NCBI RefSeq assembly: GCF_000828085.3
Contig: NZ_JXCA02000024.1
Span: forward strand, 203,612 to 237,001
Length of the DNA: 33,390 nt
DNA from: Scytonema tolypothrichoides VB-61278
GTDB lineage: Bacteria > Cyanobacteriota > Cyanobacteriia > Cyanobacteriales > Nostocaceae
Direction: 5' to 3'
The notes under the pieces were generated by a model that ran no database searches, was not told the origin of the DNA, and worked only from the letters and a program-made list of their open reading frames with translations. A program made the position numbers and the translations under genes. Position 1 is the stretch's first letter; each line of letters starts with the position of its first letter. Below are positions 15,789 through 22,750 of the stretch, in pieces.

Positions 15789-15899
15789 CGATCAAAACCT
15801 TTTAGATAAGTCTGACGAACTGCAAATATCAACTCCAAAACTGCAATCAAAGCAATAGGCAAAACCATTAAAATCCAAAACTTGGGCAACTTTGCCTAA
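15767..15899 (-). pseudogene. Tail of an unidentified membrane protein
   Basis: A short open frame ends with TAA at 15767-15769 and overlaps the trpB fragment start. It reads one hydrophobic helix (WILMVLPIALIAVLELIFAV) then RQTYLKGFDRWQALRI. An in-frame TAG lies about 43 codons upstream. The composition looks like the real C-terminus of a membrane protein, but an ATG at 15868 would give a 33-residue peptide, so an intact small protein is not excluded. Confidence 0.3.
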
Positions 15900-16009
15900 C
15901 ATTGATCCCAGGTGATTCAGATTCAAAATTAGGCGTTGCAAAATTATGGAATAATTTAGCCCAACTTGAATGACTTTTCCAAGGGTTCTATCACCAAACT
16001 ATGCCATAT

Positions 16010-16160
16010 TTATACAACGCCCAAAATTTTCACCCCATACACTTTGATTTCATTCAAAATTATTACTTCTAAATCTTCTTCATTTTTTAAGAAGTAAGTA
16101 AGCAAATTTTGAATTACTTCGCGTTGGAGTTGAATATAGTTACTTACATGTAGATTACTA
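16010..16160 (-). pseudogene. Coding remnant downstream of the TerB-like gene
   Basis: Just past the TerB-like stop, the next frame stays open for about 50 codons with protein-like composition (NYIQLQREVIQNLLTYF, LKNEEDLEVIILNEIKVYG) and ends at TAA 16010-16012. It has no ATG. It may be the rest of a neighbouring gene, or a frameshifted extension of the TerB-like gene. I do not recognise the family. Confidence 0.3.
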
Positions 16161-16640
16161 ATAGGGGCTTTTCTCTGGATATAGCAGCTTAATACGCTTT
16201 TGACGTAATGCTAATTCTTCTTGGTGTAGCTGCTCTAACTGCCCTACTATTTCTTCTTTTACTCCTATAATAGAAGCCATTTCCCGAATTTTTTTCTTTT
16301 CCTGTTCATGAAGTTTTCCATCAGCAGCAGAAGCTCTAATTGCTGTGAGAAGTAAATCTCTTTGTGCGATAGATACTTGAGGAGAGCGAGCAATTACCTC
16401 TTCTATATCTTCATCTGCTTCGTATGCTTTTAGCTCTTCAATTACCCAGTCTGCTACTCCCCAGGATGCACAGAATCCAATAGCCCAATCTTTTTCTTCG
16501 CTTGAGAGAACTCCATCTCCTTTAGCGCAACATAAAACTGATTTCATATAAATGCAACAATCTTCATCTGTAGGGATATCGCTAAAGCCAAAAAACCAAT
16601 TAAATATCCAAGATTGACCAAGTTTTTTGATGTCCGACAT
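16158..16640 (-). CDS. TerB-like (tellurite-resistance domain) protein
   Basis: A 160-residue helical protein. The pattern MKSVLCCAKGDGVLSSEEKDW near residue 35 and the repeat LLLTAIRASAADGKLHEQEKK near residue 110 are the two metal-binding-like acidic helix pairs of the TerB fold (KGDGVLSSEE; AADGKLHEQE). TerB-domain proteins are linked to membrane-associated stress and metal responses, but a lone domain gives no specific function. The C-terminal helix is charged (LHQEELALRQKRIKLLYPEK). ATG 16640 has GAAGGAAA upstream on the minus strand. It is monocistronic as far as seen. Confidence 0.7.
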   Translation of the reverse strand: MSDIKKLGQSWIFNWFFGFSDIPTDEDCCIYMKSVLCCAKGDGVLSSEEKDWAIGFCASWGVADWVIEELKAYEADEDIEEVIARSPQVSIAQRDLLLTAIRASAADGKLHEQEKKKIREMASIIGVKEEIVGQLEQLHQEELALRQKRIKLLYPEKSPY

Positions 16641-17412
16641 GAATTTTCCTTCTATTTACTAATGTTTAATGTAAATTTTAGCACAATACTGTTCAGTAAA
16701 GACATTTCTTTATTGAGGCGGCTGAGGAGCAGGGAGCAGGGATAAAACAGGAGTTTAAACTAAATTCGATTTATTCGGCTACAACCCTTGTATAGCAAGC
16801 ATTTTAGATTTTGGAATCTTAAAACGGTTATAAATTGGGAAAGGCACTCTGGATAAGAATTTGGCGGTTTGAAAGCAAAAATTAGTCTAAACTCCAAATA
16901 AAACCGATCCACATGAAAGTTACATGCTTTTTCTTGGCTTTTTCCGGTAAAATAAGGGCTTTAGATTTTGTACTGAGTGATAAAAAATCAATTTTTATTG
17001 GTGCAAGATGTGAGCTAGCAAAAAGCCATAAATGTTTGGGGTTGGGTTGACGTCATCGGTGAGAGATTAAGATAATTTTATTTTTGTCAATTAGAAATTG
17101 TATTTAAAATTAGAGCAAATTAAAGGTATTAAGTTAACTATTGTACTGAAGTCAGAGGTCAAGAATGAATGATTCGTATCCAGATTATGCGAACGTCTGC
17201 TCAAAAATTACTATCTCAAACAACAATAATACCGCTGACTCCTGCAGAAATAACTCAGCATTTTGTGACAAAGCAAGAGTTCCTTAACAACCTCAGGAGT
17301 TCCATAAACGAATGTGTTTGACTTGAATGAAAAAAGCTTTGAACCCCTTCCCTGGGTAATATCTAGAAGGGGCAAAAGCAAAAGTAAAAAAAGAATTATT
17401 TGGTTATTTATT
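16641..17412. other. Long gene-poor region
   Basis: About 770 bp between the TerB-like gene and comB. It contains a GGAGCAGGGAGCAGGG-type short duplication near 16726-16741 and AT-rich DNA. A possible small ORF lies at 17169-17321 (listed separately). A 7-bp inverted repeat CCCCTTC/GAAGGGG lies at about 17344-17372. No RNA gene is recognised. Confidence 0.4.
17169..17321 (+). CDS. Possible small hypothetical ORF or gene remnant
   Basis: ATG 17169 to TGA 17319-17321, 50 residues, beginning MIRIQIMRTSAQKLLSQ and containing LTPAEITQHFVTKQEFLNNL. GAGG lies 10 bp before the ATG. The composition is protein-like but there is no family match I can name, so this is tentative. Confidence 0.25.
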   Translation: MIRIQIMRTSAQKLLSQTTIIPLTPAEITQHFVTKQEFLNNLRSSINECV

Positions 17413-18150
17413 TTACTTTTTACTAACTAAAACTCCTGGTTCCTGCTGTATGGGCAAGACATCTAAAATATCAGTCTGAGAACAATATTTCAGATCTTCA
17501 TGACAGTTCAGGCGCAACAGACGTTTGCCGTGACTAGCATGATGAAAAAGTCCCAATAGGTTGTCTTGCCATTGAGAGTAAAGAGCGATCGCGCTAATCA
17601 CTTCATCGTTACCCGCCAGTTCATCTTGTGACAATTTGCTTTTGTCCAGAAAACTGTGAACAATAGCACCTGCACAAGCCGTATCTTCTAGAGAAAAACT
17701 TCCTTCCCAACCTGAACCGACTATCCAAACTGTTTCTGGTTGCTTTTCCAACAGATATTGCACCACCGCAGCACGGTTGACAAAAGCAGCGGCTAGTACT
17801 GCTTTGGCGTCTTGTATTTTTTGTAAAGCACGGGTGCCATTGGTGGTACTGATGAACAAGCGCCGTCCGTGCACGAGTTCTGGGGTACATTCGAGAGGAG
17901 AATTACCCAAATCAAAGCCAGGAACTTTTGACCCGCCACGTTCTCCTGCTCGCAGGCGTTTTTCACCGGACCATTTCTCGCTAACTGCTAAAAGTTGGTC
18001 CAAATCACTGAACACTTGGACAGCTTCACCTCCAGCTGCTAAGACAGTCGCCATTGTTGTTGTTGCTCGCAGTACATCGACTGCGATCGCGCATTCTGGC
18101 ACTTTATCTATTGGAGTCAATTCCGGAGTGTGGTAAATGAATAGCTTCAC
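17413..18150 (-). CDS. comB: 2-phosphosulfolactate phosphatase ComB
   Basis: A 245-residue protein matching the ComB family along its length: [21 protein letters not shown] near residue 22, [19 protein letters not shown] near residue 68, [11 protein letters not shown] near residue 99 and EDTACAGAI near residue 155. These are the conserved acidic and phosphate-binding segments of this magnesium-dependent phosphatase. It converts 2-phosphosulfolactate to sulfolactate. ComB was described in methanogen coenzyme M synthesis, but the gene is widespread in cyanobacteria, which make no coenzyme M, so its role here is unclear. Start ATG 18150 gives the normal length. It stands alone. Confidence 0.88.
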   Translation of the reverse strand: MKLFIYHTPELTPIDKVPECAIAVDVLRATTTMATVLAAGGEAVQVFSDLDQLLAVSEKWSGEKRLRAGERGGSKVPGFDLGNSPLECTPELVHGRRLFISTTNGTRALQKIQDAKAVLAAAFVNRAAVVQYLLEKQPETVWIVGSGWEGSFSLEDTACAGAIVHSFLDKSKLSQDELAGNDEVISAIALYSQWQDNLLGLFHHASHGKRLLRLNCHEDLKYCSQTDILDVLPIQQEPGVLVSKK

Positions 18151-18564
18151 GCCCTAAGTACACCTGATTGAATACTACTGCCGAAAATAATATTTCTCCA
18201 GAACAAGCGTCAACCACCGTAGTGATAATTTATGCAAGAATTGGAGCAATGAAGTTGATTATAACTACTGTTATCAACACAGCAGTCTTAATTTGTTGGC
18301 AAATCAGCGGTAATCTGAAATAAAGAACAAATTTTGTAAAAACTGTGTTTGGCGTTCAATTTGTCCTCCACTACCAAACTGAGGCTATTCCTGCTGATAT
18401 GGTGACCAGTATGTGGTAATCTGGCGCTATTTTGCCTGATTTCCCACGCCCTGGGCAAGGGCTGAGGAGATACTTGTAGGGTTAGTAGTGCTTTTTGAAA
18501 ACAACTAACCCAACGGGTTCGCCACTAACAATCCCCGATCCAAAATCTAAAATCCCAAATCTAT
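18151..18564. other. Divergent region between comB and the BlaI-type gene
   Basis: About 410 bp expected to hold both promoters. A 7-bp inverted repeat GGGTTAG/CTAACCC spans about 18479-18512, 55 bp before the BlaI-type gene. The stretch just before the start (CCAAAATCTAAAATCCCAAA) is a common cyanobacterial short repeat and gives no ribosome site. The inverted repeat is the best candidate operator. Confidence 0.4.
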
Positions 18565-18984
18565 ATGGCACCTTTACCCAACTATCGCCCGAAACAACTG
18601 TCTGTAGGTCCGTTAGAAGCAGAAATTTTGAATATCATCTGGGAACTCGGTTCCGCTACAGTCAAAGATGTGCACGACCGAATTCTAACAGACCCCAACC
18701 GGGAACTCGCTTATACATCTGTGACTACCGTACTGCGTCGCCTCACCGATAAAGGGTGGCTAGTCTGTATTAAAAAAGGACGAGCATACTATTGGCGACC
18801 ATTGGTGACAAAGCAGCAAGCAGACGTTATTAGAGCGCACGAACAGTTACAGCGATTTTTGGCGGTGGGAAATCCCGATGTTATAGCTGCTTTTGCAGAT
18901 AGTTTGGATGAAACTGCTTCGGAGCAAATACAGGCGATCGCCAAACGCATTCAAGCCGCACGCCAAGCCAGGGAGGAACAATAA
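18565..18984 (+). CDS. BlaI/MecI/CopY-type transcriptional repressor
   Basis: A 139-residue protein with the penicillinase-repressor winged helix: LGPLEAEIL-type start (SVGPLEAEILNIIWELG), TVKDVHDRI, then the recognition helix region AYTSVTTVLRRLTDKGWL and the wing KKGRAYYWRPLV. The C-terminal helices serve as the dimer and cleavage region. Family members repress their own operon and are cleaved when a partner M56 metalloprotease is activated. The M56 gene follows with a 1-bp overlap (TAATG), the classical blaI-blaR1-like pair. The inducing signal is not evident; no beta-lactamase or copper gene is adjacent. The cognate operator is likely in the upstream 400 bp. Confidence 0.9.
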   Translation: MAPLPNYRPKQLSVGPLEAEILNIIWELGSATVKDVHDRILTDPNRELAYTSVTTVLRRLTDKGWLVCIKKGRAYYWRPLVTKQQADVIRAHEQLQRFLAVGNPDVIAAFADSLDETASEQIQAIAKRIQAARQAREEQ

Positions 18985-19823
18985 TGCATCTAATAATGAT
19001 TGTGGCTGCTTTGCTCGTTGTTTATTGGATAAGATGCCAATGGACACAACCCCAAGGAACTTGGAGTGAACGATGGCAATATGCCCTATTTTTATTTTTC
19101 TTTCCGCCATTGCTCATTTTCATGACGGCGATCGCCGTCCTTTGCATGGGACCCCAAGGAAAAATGAGCGGCTTACAAACAGGTTGGTTCAGCTATGTGC
19201 TGGCATTAATTAGTCTTGCTTTTTGTGCAGTTTTATGCATCAAACTGGCATGGGGAGGATGGCAGTCTGTGAAATCAGCTCGCAACTGTTCCCTGGTTGA
19301 TTTAGGGGGTAGACAAGTAAGGGTTCTGGATACAGGGGTACCGTTTGCCGGTCAAATTGGATTTTGGCAACCTGAACTCGTCCTCAGCCAAGGACTGCTG
19401 CACACTCTTTCACCAGAACAATTGGAAACCGTCTTAGCCCACGAACAAGGACATTACCATTACCGGGATACATTCTGGTTTTTCTGGCTGGGTTGGGTGC
19501 GTTCCTGTACCGCGTGGTTACCAAACACAGAAGCTTTGTGGCAAGAGTTGTTAGCCTTGCGTGAACTACGCGCCGACGCACACGCGGCTTCACAGGTAGA
19601 TCCCTTACTACTTGCAGAATCACTTTTGTTGGTAGTTAGCAGCCCGCCTATATCCTCAGAAATTTGCTGTGCTGCATTGGGTTCTAATCACGTAGATCGT
19701 TTAGAACAGAGAGTAGAAGCCTTGTTAGCACAGCCAGAAGCAGTTCCAGAAGTGAAATTACAATCCTGGAATAGTTACCTGTTGGCGTTTCTGCCTCTGG
19801 TGACTGTCATATTTCATACGTAA
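18984..19823 (+). CDS. M56 family membrane metalloprotease (BlaR1-like)
   Basis: A 279-residue membrane protein. Hydrophobic helices lie at about 2-16, 33-53, 69-89 and 265-278. The zinc site is HEQGH (153-157) in VLAHEQGHYHYRD, with the likely third ligand E193 in LRELRADAHA. This is the gluzincin M56 signature shared with BlaR1/MecR1. Unlike BlaR1 it has no extracellular penicillin-binding sensor domain; it ends after a last helix. It probably cleaves the upstream BlaI-type repressor or another membrane protein. A good terminator follows at 19858-19894, so the operon has two genes. Confidence 0.85.
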   Translation: MHLIMIVAALLVVYWIRCQWTQPQGTWSERWQYALFLFFFPPLLIFMTAIAVLCMGPQGKMSGLQTGWFSYVLALISLAFCAVLCIKLAWGGWQSVKSARNCSLVDLGGRQVRVLDTGVPFAGQIGFWQPELVLSQGLLHTLSPEQLETVLAHEQGHYHYRDTFWFFWLGWVRSCTAWLPNTEALWQELLALRELRADAHAASQVDPLLLAESLLLVVSSPPISSEICCAALGSNHVDRLEQRVEALLAQPEAVPEVKLQSWNSYLLAFLPLVTVIFHT

Positions 19824-19857
19824 TTTATTTTTTGTATCTCAATTTTTGTATCTCAAG

Positions 19858-19894
19858 TAGAGTGCGATAACAAAGTACGCACTCTATTTTTTTT
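19858..19894 (+). terminator. Rho-independent terminator of the BlaI-M56 operon
   Basis: Stem TAGAGTGCG/CGCACTCTA with an 11-base loop followed by eight T residues. Placed 35 bp after the M56 stop. Confidence 0.9.
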
Positions 19895-19987
19895 CGTTTT
19901 TGTTTCAAGTGTCACCGCAGACTTGCCACATCAGTCCAGATATCACTACAGTATCTGAGAATAACGAATCATTAGACGAAAGAAATT

Positions 19988-20509
19988 ATGACTCACTCCC
20001 TCTGTTCCTATCCACTCCCCACCTCCAACAAACATATCTATGATTTAGACCAACTCATCGTCCTTGTCGCCTCCCATCGCATCGCAGGACGTAAAATAGT
20101 CTTCACCAATGGTTGTTTTGATATACTCCACGCCGGGCATGTCTCCTATCTCCAACGCGCCAAGGCATTAGGCGACATTCTCATTATTGGTGTTAATTCC
20201 GACAACAGCATCCGCCGTCTTAAGGGATCAACTCGTCCCATAAACCCCTTAGAAGATAGGATGCAGGTTCTGGCTGCACTAGCTTGTGTTGACTATCTCA
20301 TTCCTTTTGAGGAAGATAGCCCCAGTCACCTTATTAGCAAACTACACCCCAATATCTACGTCAAAGGCGGCGACTACACGAAAGAAACTCTGCCAGAAAC
20401 ACCCGTAGTAGAAGAATACGGTGGAGTCATTGAATTTTTGCCCTTTTTGGAAAATCGTTCAACAAGTAAAATAATTGAGCGGATTTTCCAAGGTAAAAAT
20501 GATTCATGA
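19988..20509 (+). CDS. rfaE2: D-glycero-beta-D-manno-heptose 1-phosphate adenylyltransferase
   Basis: A 173-residue nucleotidyltransferase. The HxGH motif is in FTNGCFDILHAGHVSYL (HAGH at 48-51). It is followed by GVNSDNSIRRLKGSTRP, the substrate loop NPLEDRMQVLAAL, and a C-terminal ENRSTSKII that matches the STSxxI-type ATP-binding end of this family. It transfers AMP to heptose-1-phosphate to make ADP-heptose for lipopolysaccharide or glycoprotein synthesis in the cytosol. It corresponds to the C-terminal half of E. coli HldE; a separate kinase would be encoded elsewhere. The N-terminal 17 residues before HIYDLDQL are extra. The stop overlaps the ATG of the GNAT remnant. Confidence 0.88.
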   Translation: MTHSLCSYPLPTSNKHIYDLDQLIVLVASHRIAGRKIVFTNGCFDILHAGHVSYLQRAKALGDILIIGVNSDNSIRRLKGSTRPINPLEDRMQVLAALACVDYLIPFEEDSPSHLISKLHPNIYVKGGDYTKETLPETPVVEEYGGVIEFLPFLENRSTSKIIERIFQGKNDS

Positions 20510-20645
20510 GAATTGAAACACCTCGGCTGGTGCTGCGCCCATTTGAAGACAATGCTTGCTCAACCAGCTGTTTGGTGAGCGGAACAACTGTGATCCTGCC
20601 AACATCGCGTTTGTGAAGCTCATGCAGGGGTCGGTATGCGGTGTG
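20506..20645 (+). pseudogene. Collapsed GNAT N-acetyltransferase gene
   Basis: ATG 20506 overlaps the rfaE2 stop and reads MRIETPRLVLRPFEDN, the standard N-terminus of RimJ/RimL-type acetyltransferases. From about 20556, in another frame, comes LLNQLFGERNNCDPANIAFVKLM, which matches the C-terminal acetyl-CoA helix region of the same family (consensus CDPxNIAS). The about 110 residues that should lie between are missing, so an internal deletion with frameshift joined the two ends. The overlap with rfaE2 suggests the intact gene was once co-translated with it. Confidence 0.75.
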
Positions 20646-21365
20646 ATACCAAGTTGCGTTCATACATCTTATTACCATTTCACGAAAATCCTAATACAAT
20701 TCCACTCCCCCACCTTTCCTAGCCTGCCTAAATGTATCAACCTTAAAGTGAAACGGTATTATTCTCTCCCTTGTCCCAAGAACTGCGTCATATCTTTGAA
20801 TGAAATTCCGTATGAAGGGCATTTTGTCAAGAGTTTGTGGTTCAAAAACTCTTGGGTGGATGAACTTTGATTCGCCATTTGACGCGGGGGATCGAAACTC
20901 ACTTAACTCAAAAAGTATCTAAAACAATCACTGTGGAGGGGTTTTTTTTTGACTTTAAAAATATCTAGAAATGGGAGATGACTTTGATAAGTTGTTCAAC
21001 ATTAAAGATATTTTTAGTTCCTCTGCTGTTTTCCAAAAAATAGTTGATTTGGAGTCGTAGCTGAGCCGGAGAATTAGTTTTTAGGAGGTTTTCAGGTTTT
21101 GCCTTGAGATGAAATAAGCTCTTTATATACTGATGATTTTCAGTTTGATTCCTTAAGTTACAGAACAGAGTAATACTGGCATTTTAAGTAGTTTTTCTCT
21201 CAACTTGCTGAGCGTGAAAAAGAAAAAAAGAGCGAATAGCCCAATAGCCATCAGTTAATTAGATTACCTTGAAAAGATATCAGAACACTAGTTTCTTCTG
21301 ACGACATCAGATATAAAATCAGGGAGAAGTACTTACTTTAACGTTAAGAGGAGTGATCAGTTAAG
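20646..21365. other. Gene-free region before the Thr/Pro-rich protein
   Basis: About 720 bp with no credible gene. It contains a 9-bp hairpin CAAGAGTTT/AAACTCTTG at 20828-20854 with no T-run. The last 100 bp should hold the promoter of the next gene; GAGGAG at 21349-21354 is its ribosome site. Confidence 0.45.
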
Positions 21366-21704
21366 ATGAGTAAGCTTCTTAAATCCATTGCAGTCTCCCT
21401 AGTTTTTGGTATGGCAATTGCCACACCTGTCGCTACTTTCCCATCATTAGTCCAAGCACAAACAGGTACAACCCCAACAACTACAGCTACTCCTACACCA
21501 ACAGGTACAGCTAAACCTGGTACCACACCAACAACCAAAAAAACCCCCGCAGCAACAACCAAAAAAACACCCGCACCAACAACCAAAAAAACACCCGCAG
21601 CAACAACTACAAGCTCGCCTACACCTGGTTCAACGACACCTTATACAGGCGCGCCTACACCCACAAGTTCACCTTCAGCTACGCCGGGCAAAAAGTCAAT
21701 GTAA
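21366..21704 (+). CDS. Secreted Thr/Pro/Lys-rich low-complexity protein
   Basis: A 112-residue protein. Residues 1-32 form a signal peptide (MSKLLKSIAVSLVFGMAIA, with probable cleavage after FPSLVQA). The mature part is almost only T, P, A, S, G and K. It includes three copies of TTKKTPA(A/P) encoded by 24-bp direct repeats, and flanking PTPTGTAKPGTTP-type segments. Such chains are extended and could be glycosylated or act as cell-wall or sheath spacers; this is inference from composition only. No folded domain, anchor or transmembrane segment follows the signal. GAGGAG lies about 12 bp upstream of ATG 21366. Base use is unlike its neighbours (A/C-rich). Confidence 0.75.
   Translation: MSKLLKSIAVSLVFGMAIATPVATFPSLVQAQTGTTPTTTATPTPTGTAKPGTTPTTKKTPAATTKKTPAPTTKKTPAATTTSSPTPGSTTPYTGAPTPTSSPSATPGKKSM
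21531..21602 (+). repeat. Three 24-bp in-frame direct repeats
   Basis: Unit begins ACAACCAAAAAAAC and encodes TTKKTPAA/TTKKTPAP. The copies differ at only two or three bases, so copy number may vary between strains. Confidence 0.85.
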
Positions 21705-21738
21705 CAACAGTCAGGGTATGGAACTGTAACGTGACACT

Positions 21739-21767
21739 CCTACACCGACCTGACGGTACGGTGTAGG
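21739..21767 (+). terminator. Hairpin after the Thr/Pro-rich gene
   Basis: CCTACACCG/CGGTGTAGG, a 9-bp perfect stem with an 11-base loop, 35 bp after the stop. No T-run follows, so termination is weak or it is an RNA-stabilising stem. Confidence 0.5.
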
Positions 21768-21868
21768 CTTCTGCCGGAAATTATCCTTGCAGAAATTCGT
21801 TCGTGGTACTCCAATTGTTTCCCACTACCGCAGTTTATAGTCAGGTCGTGCCCTTCCCGACTTGAATA

Positions 21869-21901
21869 GTAAACAGTGAACAGTGAACAGTGACCAGTGA
21901 C
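21869..21901. repeat. Short heptamer repeat run
   Basis: Four to five copies of the ACAGTGA/CCAGTGA heptamer, the reverse complement of the unit at 4020-4192. Confidence 0.8.
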
Positions 21902-22034
21902 AAGTTTTTCCCGATCAATAAATTTCGGGGCTTTGTATAAGGACGCCTCAACTTCAGTACTACACAACTGAGAATACTTTTTTTGTACTTCCATGTTTAA
22001 AAACAGGAGCCAGTGCCAGGGTGAGGCAGCGCGG

Positions 22035-22134
22035 ACGCCACATGCAGCCCGGTGGGAAACAAGGACTGCAGCAGTGGCTCGTCTTGGGGAGCCACTGCGT
22101 TGGGCGGGGATGCCGACAGTCCCGCATGTGGCGT
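22035..22134. repeat. Nested palindromic repeat
   Basis: Outer arms ACGCCACATGC (22035-22045) and GCATGTGGCGT (22124-22134) are perfect over 11 bp. Inner arms GCAGTGGCTC (22071-22080) and GAGCCACTGC (22089-22098) are perfect over 10 bp with an 8-base loop. A third hairpin CGCAGCC-TAC-GGCTGCG follows at 22157-22173. The block is GC-rich compared with its surroundings and resembles the small dispersed palindromes of Nostocales. Open frames on both strands here are by-products. Confidence 0.7.
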
Positions 22135-22628
22135 GGTTCCCCCCATGTTAGCGAAGCGCAGCCTACGGCTGCGACTGCCGTTCGTCGTAGACGTGCCGCA
22201 GGCATAAGGGTCTCCCGACTTGGGGCATCTAGCGTGGGCTTGTACCAAGATTTTTGTTTATTGACTGGGTTTCTGGTAACTGGGTTTCTGGTAACTGGTA
22301 ACTGATTCGGTCAAAAATGCTATTCCCCTACGTTCCTTAAAGATTTTACATGCCAGAGGCAGGAGGAGCGCATACAGCATATTTCAAACCCCACTTCCTG
22401 GTAAAACCCCATATCTATGCGCTGTCGCGCACGCTACGCGAACAGTTGTCTAGGTGCAGACGGTTGACCAGAGTTTTCGTCTTTGCCAACACTATTTAGT
22501 GTTAACATGATGGGTGGTTGTTGGCTATCCATTATGAAACAGTCACGATTAAGAGCGCATGATTTGCTTTGACTAATTCTGAGTAGGATTTATGTAACGG
22601 AAGAGAAGCCATCCATTCCTAGTAGTAT

Positions 22629-22640
22629 GTGAGCGCTCAC
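22629..22640. promoter_or_regulatory. Perfect palindrome GTGAGCGCTCAC, possible operator
   Basis: A 12-bp perfect dyad, identical to the core of the symmetric lac operator and close to LacI/GalR-family consensus sites. It lies 111 bp before glpK. No LacI-family gene is in the window. Confidence 0.45.
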
Positions 22641-22662
22641 CCTTCAATACTGATACAAAAGC

Positions 22663-22695
22663 AAAAGCTCCTTGTGCGTCACGCCTTGGAGCTTT
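22663..22695 (+). terminator. Hairpin in the glpK leader
   Basis: AAAGCTCC/GGAGCTTT stem around a 16-base loop, ending 55 bp before the glpK start. There is no clear T-run on the plus strand. It could be an attenuator-like stem or a weak terminator for minus-strand reading. Confidence 0.45.
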
Positions 22696-22750
22696 GTTAT
22701 TGCTCGTAAGTTAAAGTTATTATCACAGGAATATTTTCTCAATATATTAT

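Larger units (their letters stand above)
22174..22750. other. glpK upstream region
   Basis: After the palindromic block there is a short heptamer-like run (TTTCTGGTAACTGGG, 22262-22304) and a GCGCACGCTACGCGAAC repeat piece (22421-22445). The symmetric GTGAGCGCTCAC follows, then a hairpin directly before glpK. No gene is seen. Confidence 0.5.

Noticed and set aside
17344-17372. CCCCTTC/GAAGGGG inverted repeat as comB terminator
   Set aside because: Stem is 7 bp with a 15-base loop and no T-run on the minus strand at the proper side, so termination is not supported.
22021-22305. Three overlapping frames on both strands
   Set aside because: They coincide with the GC-rich palindromic block, which creates open frames by composition.
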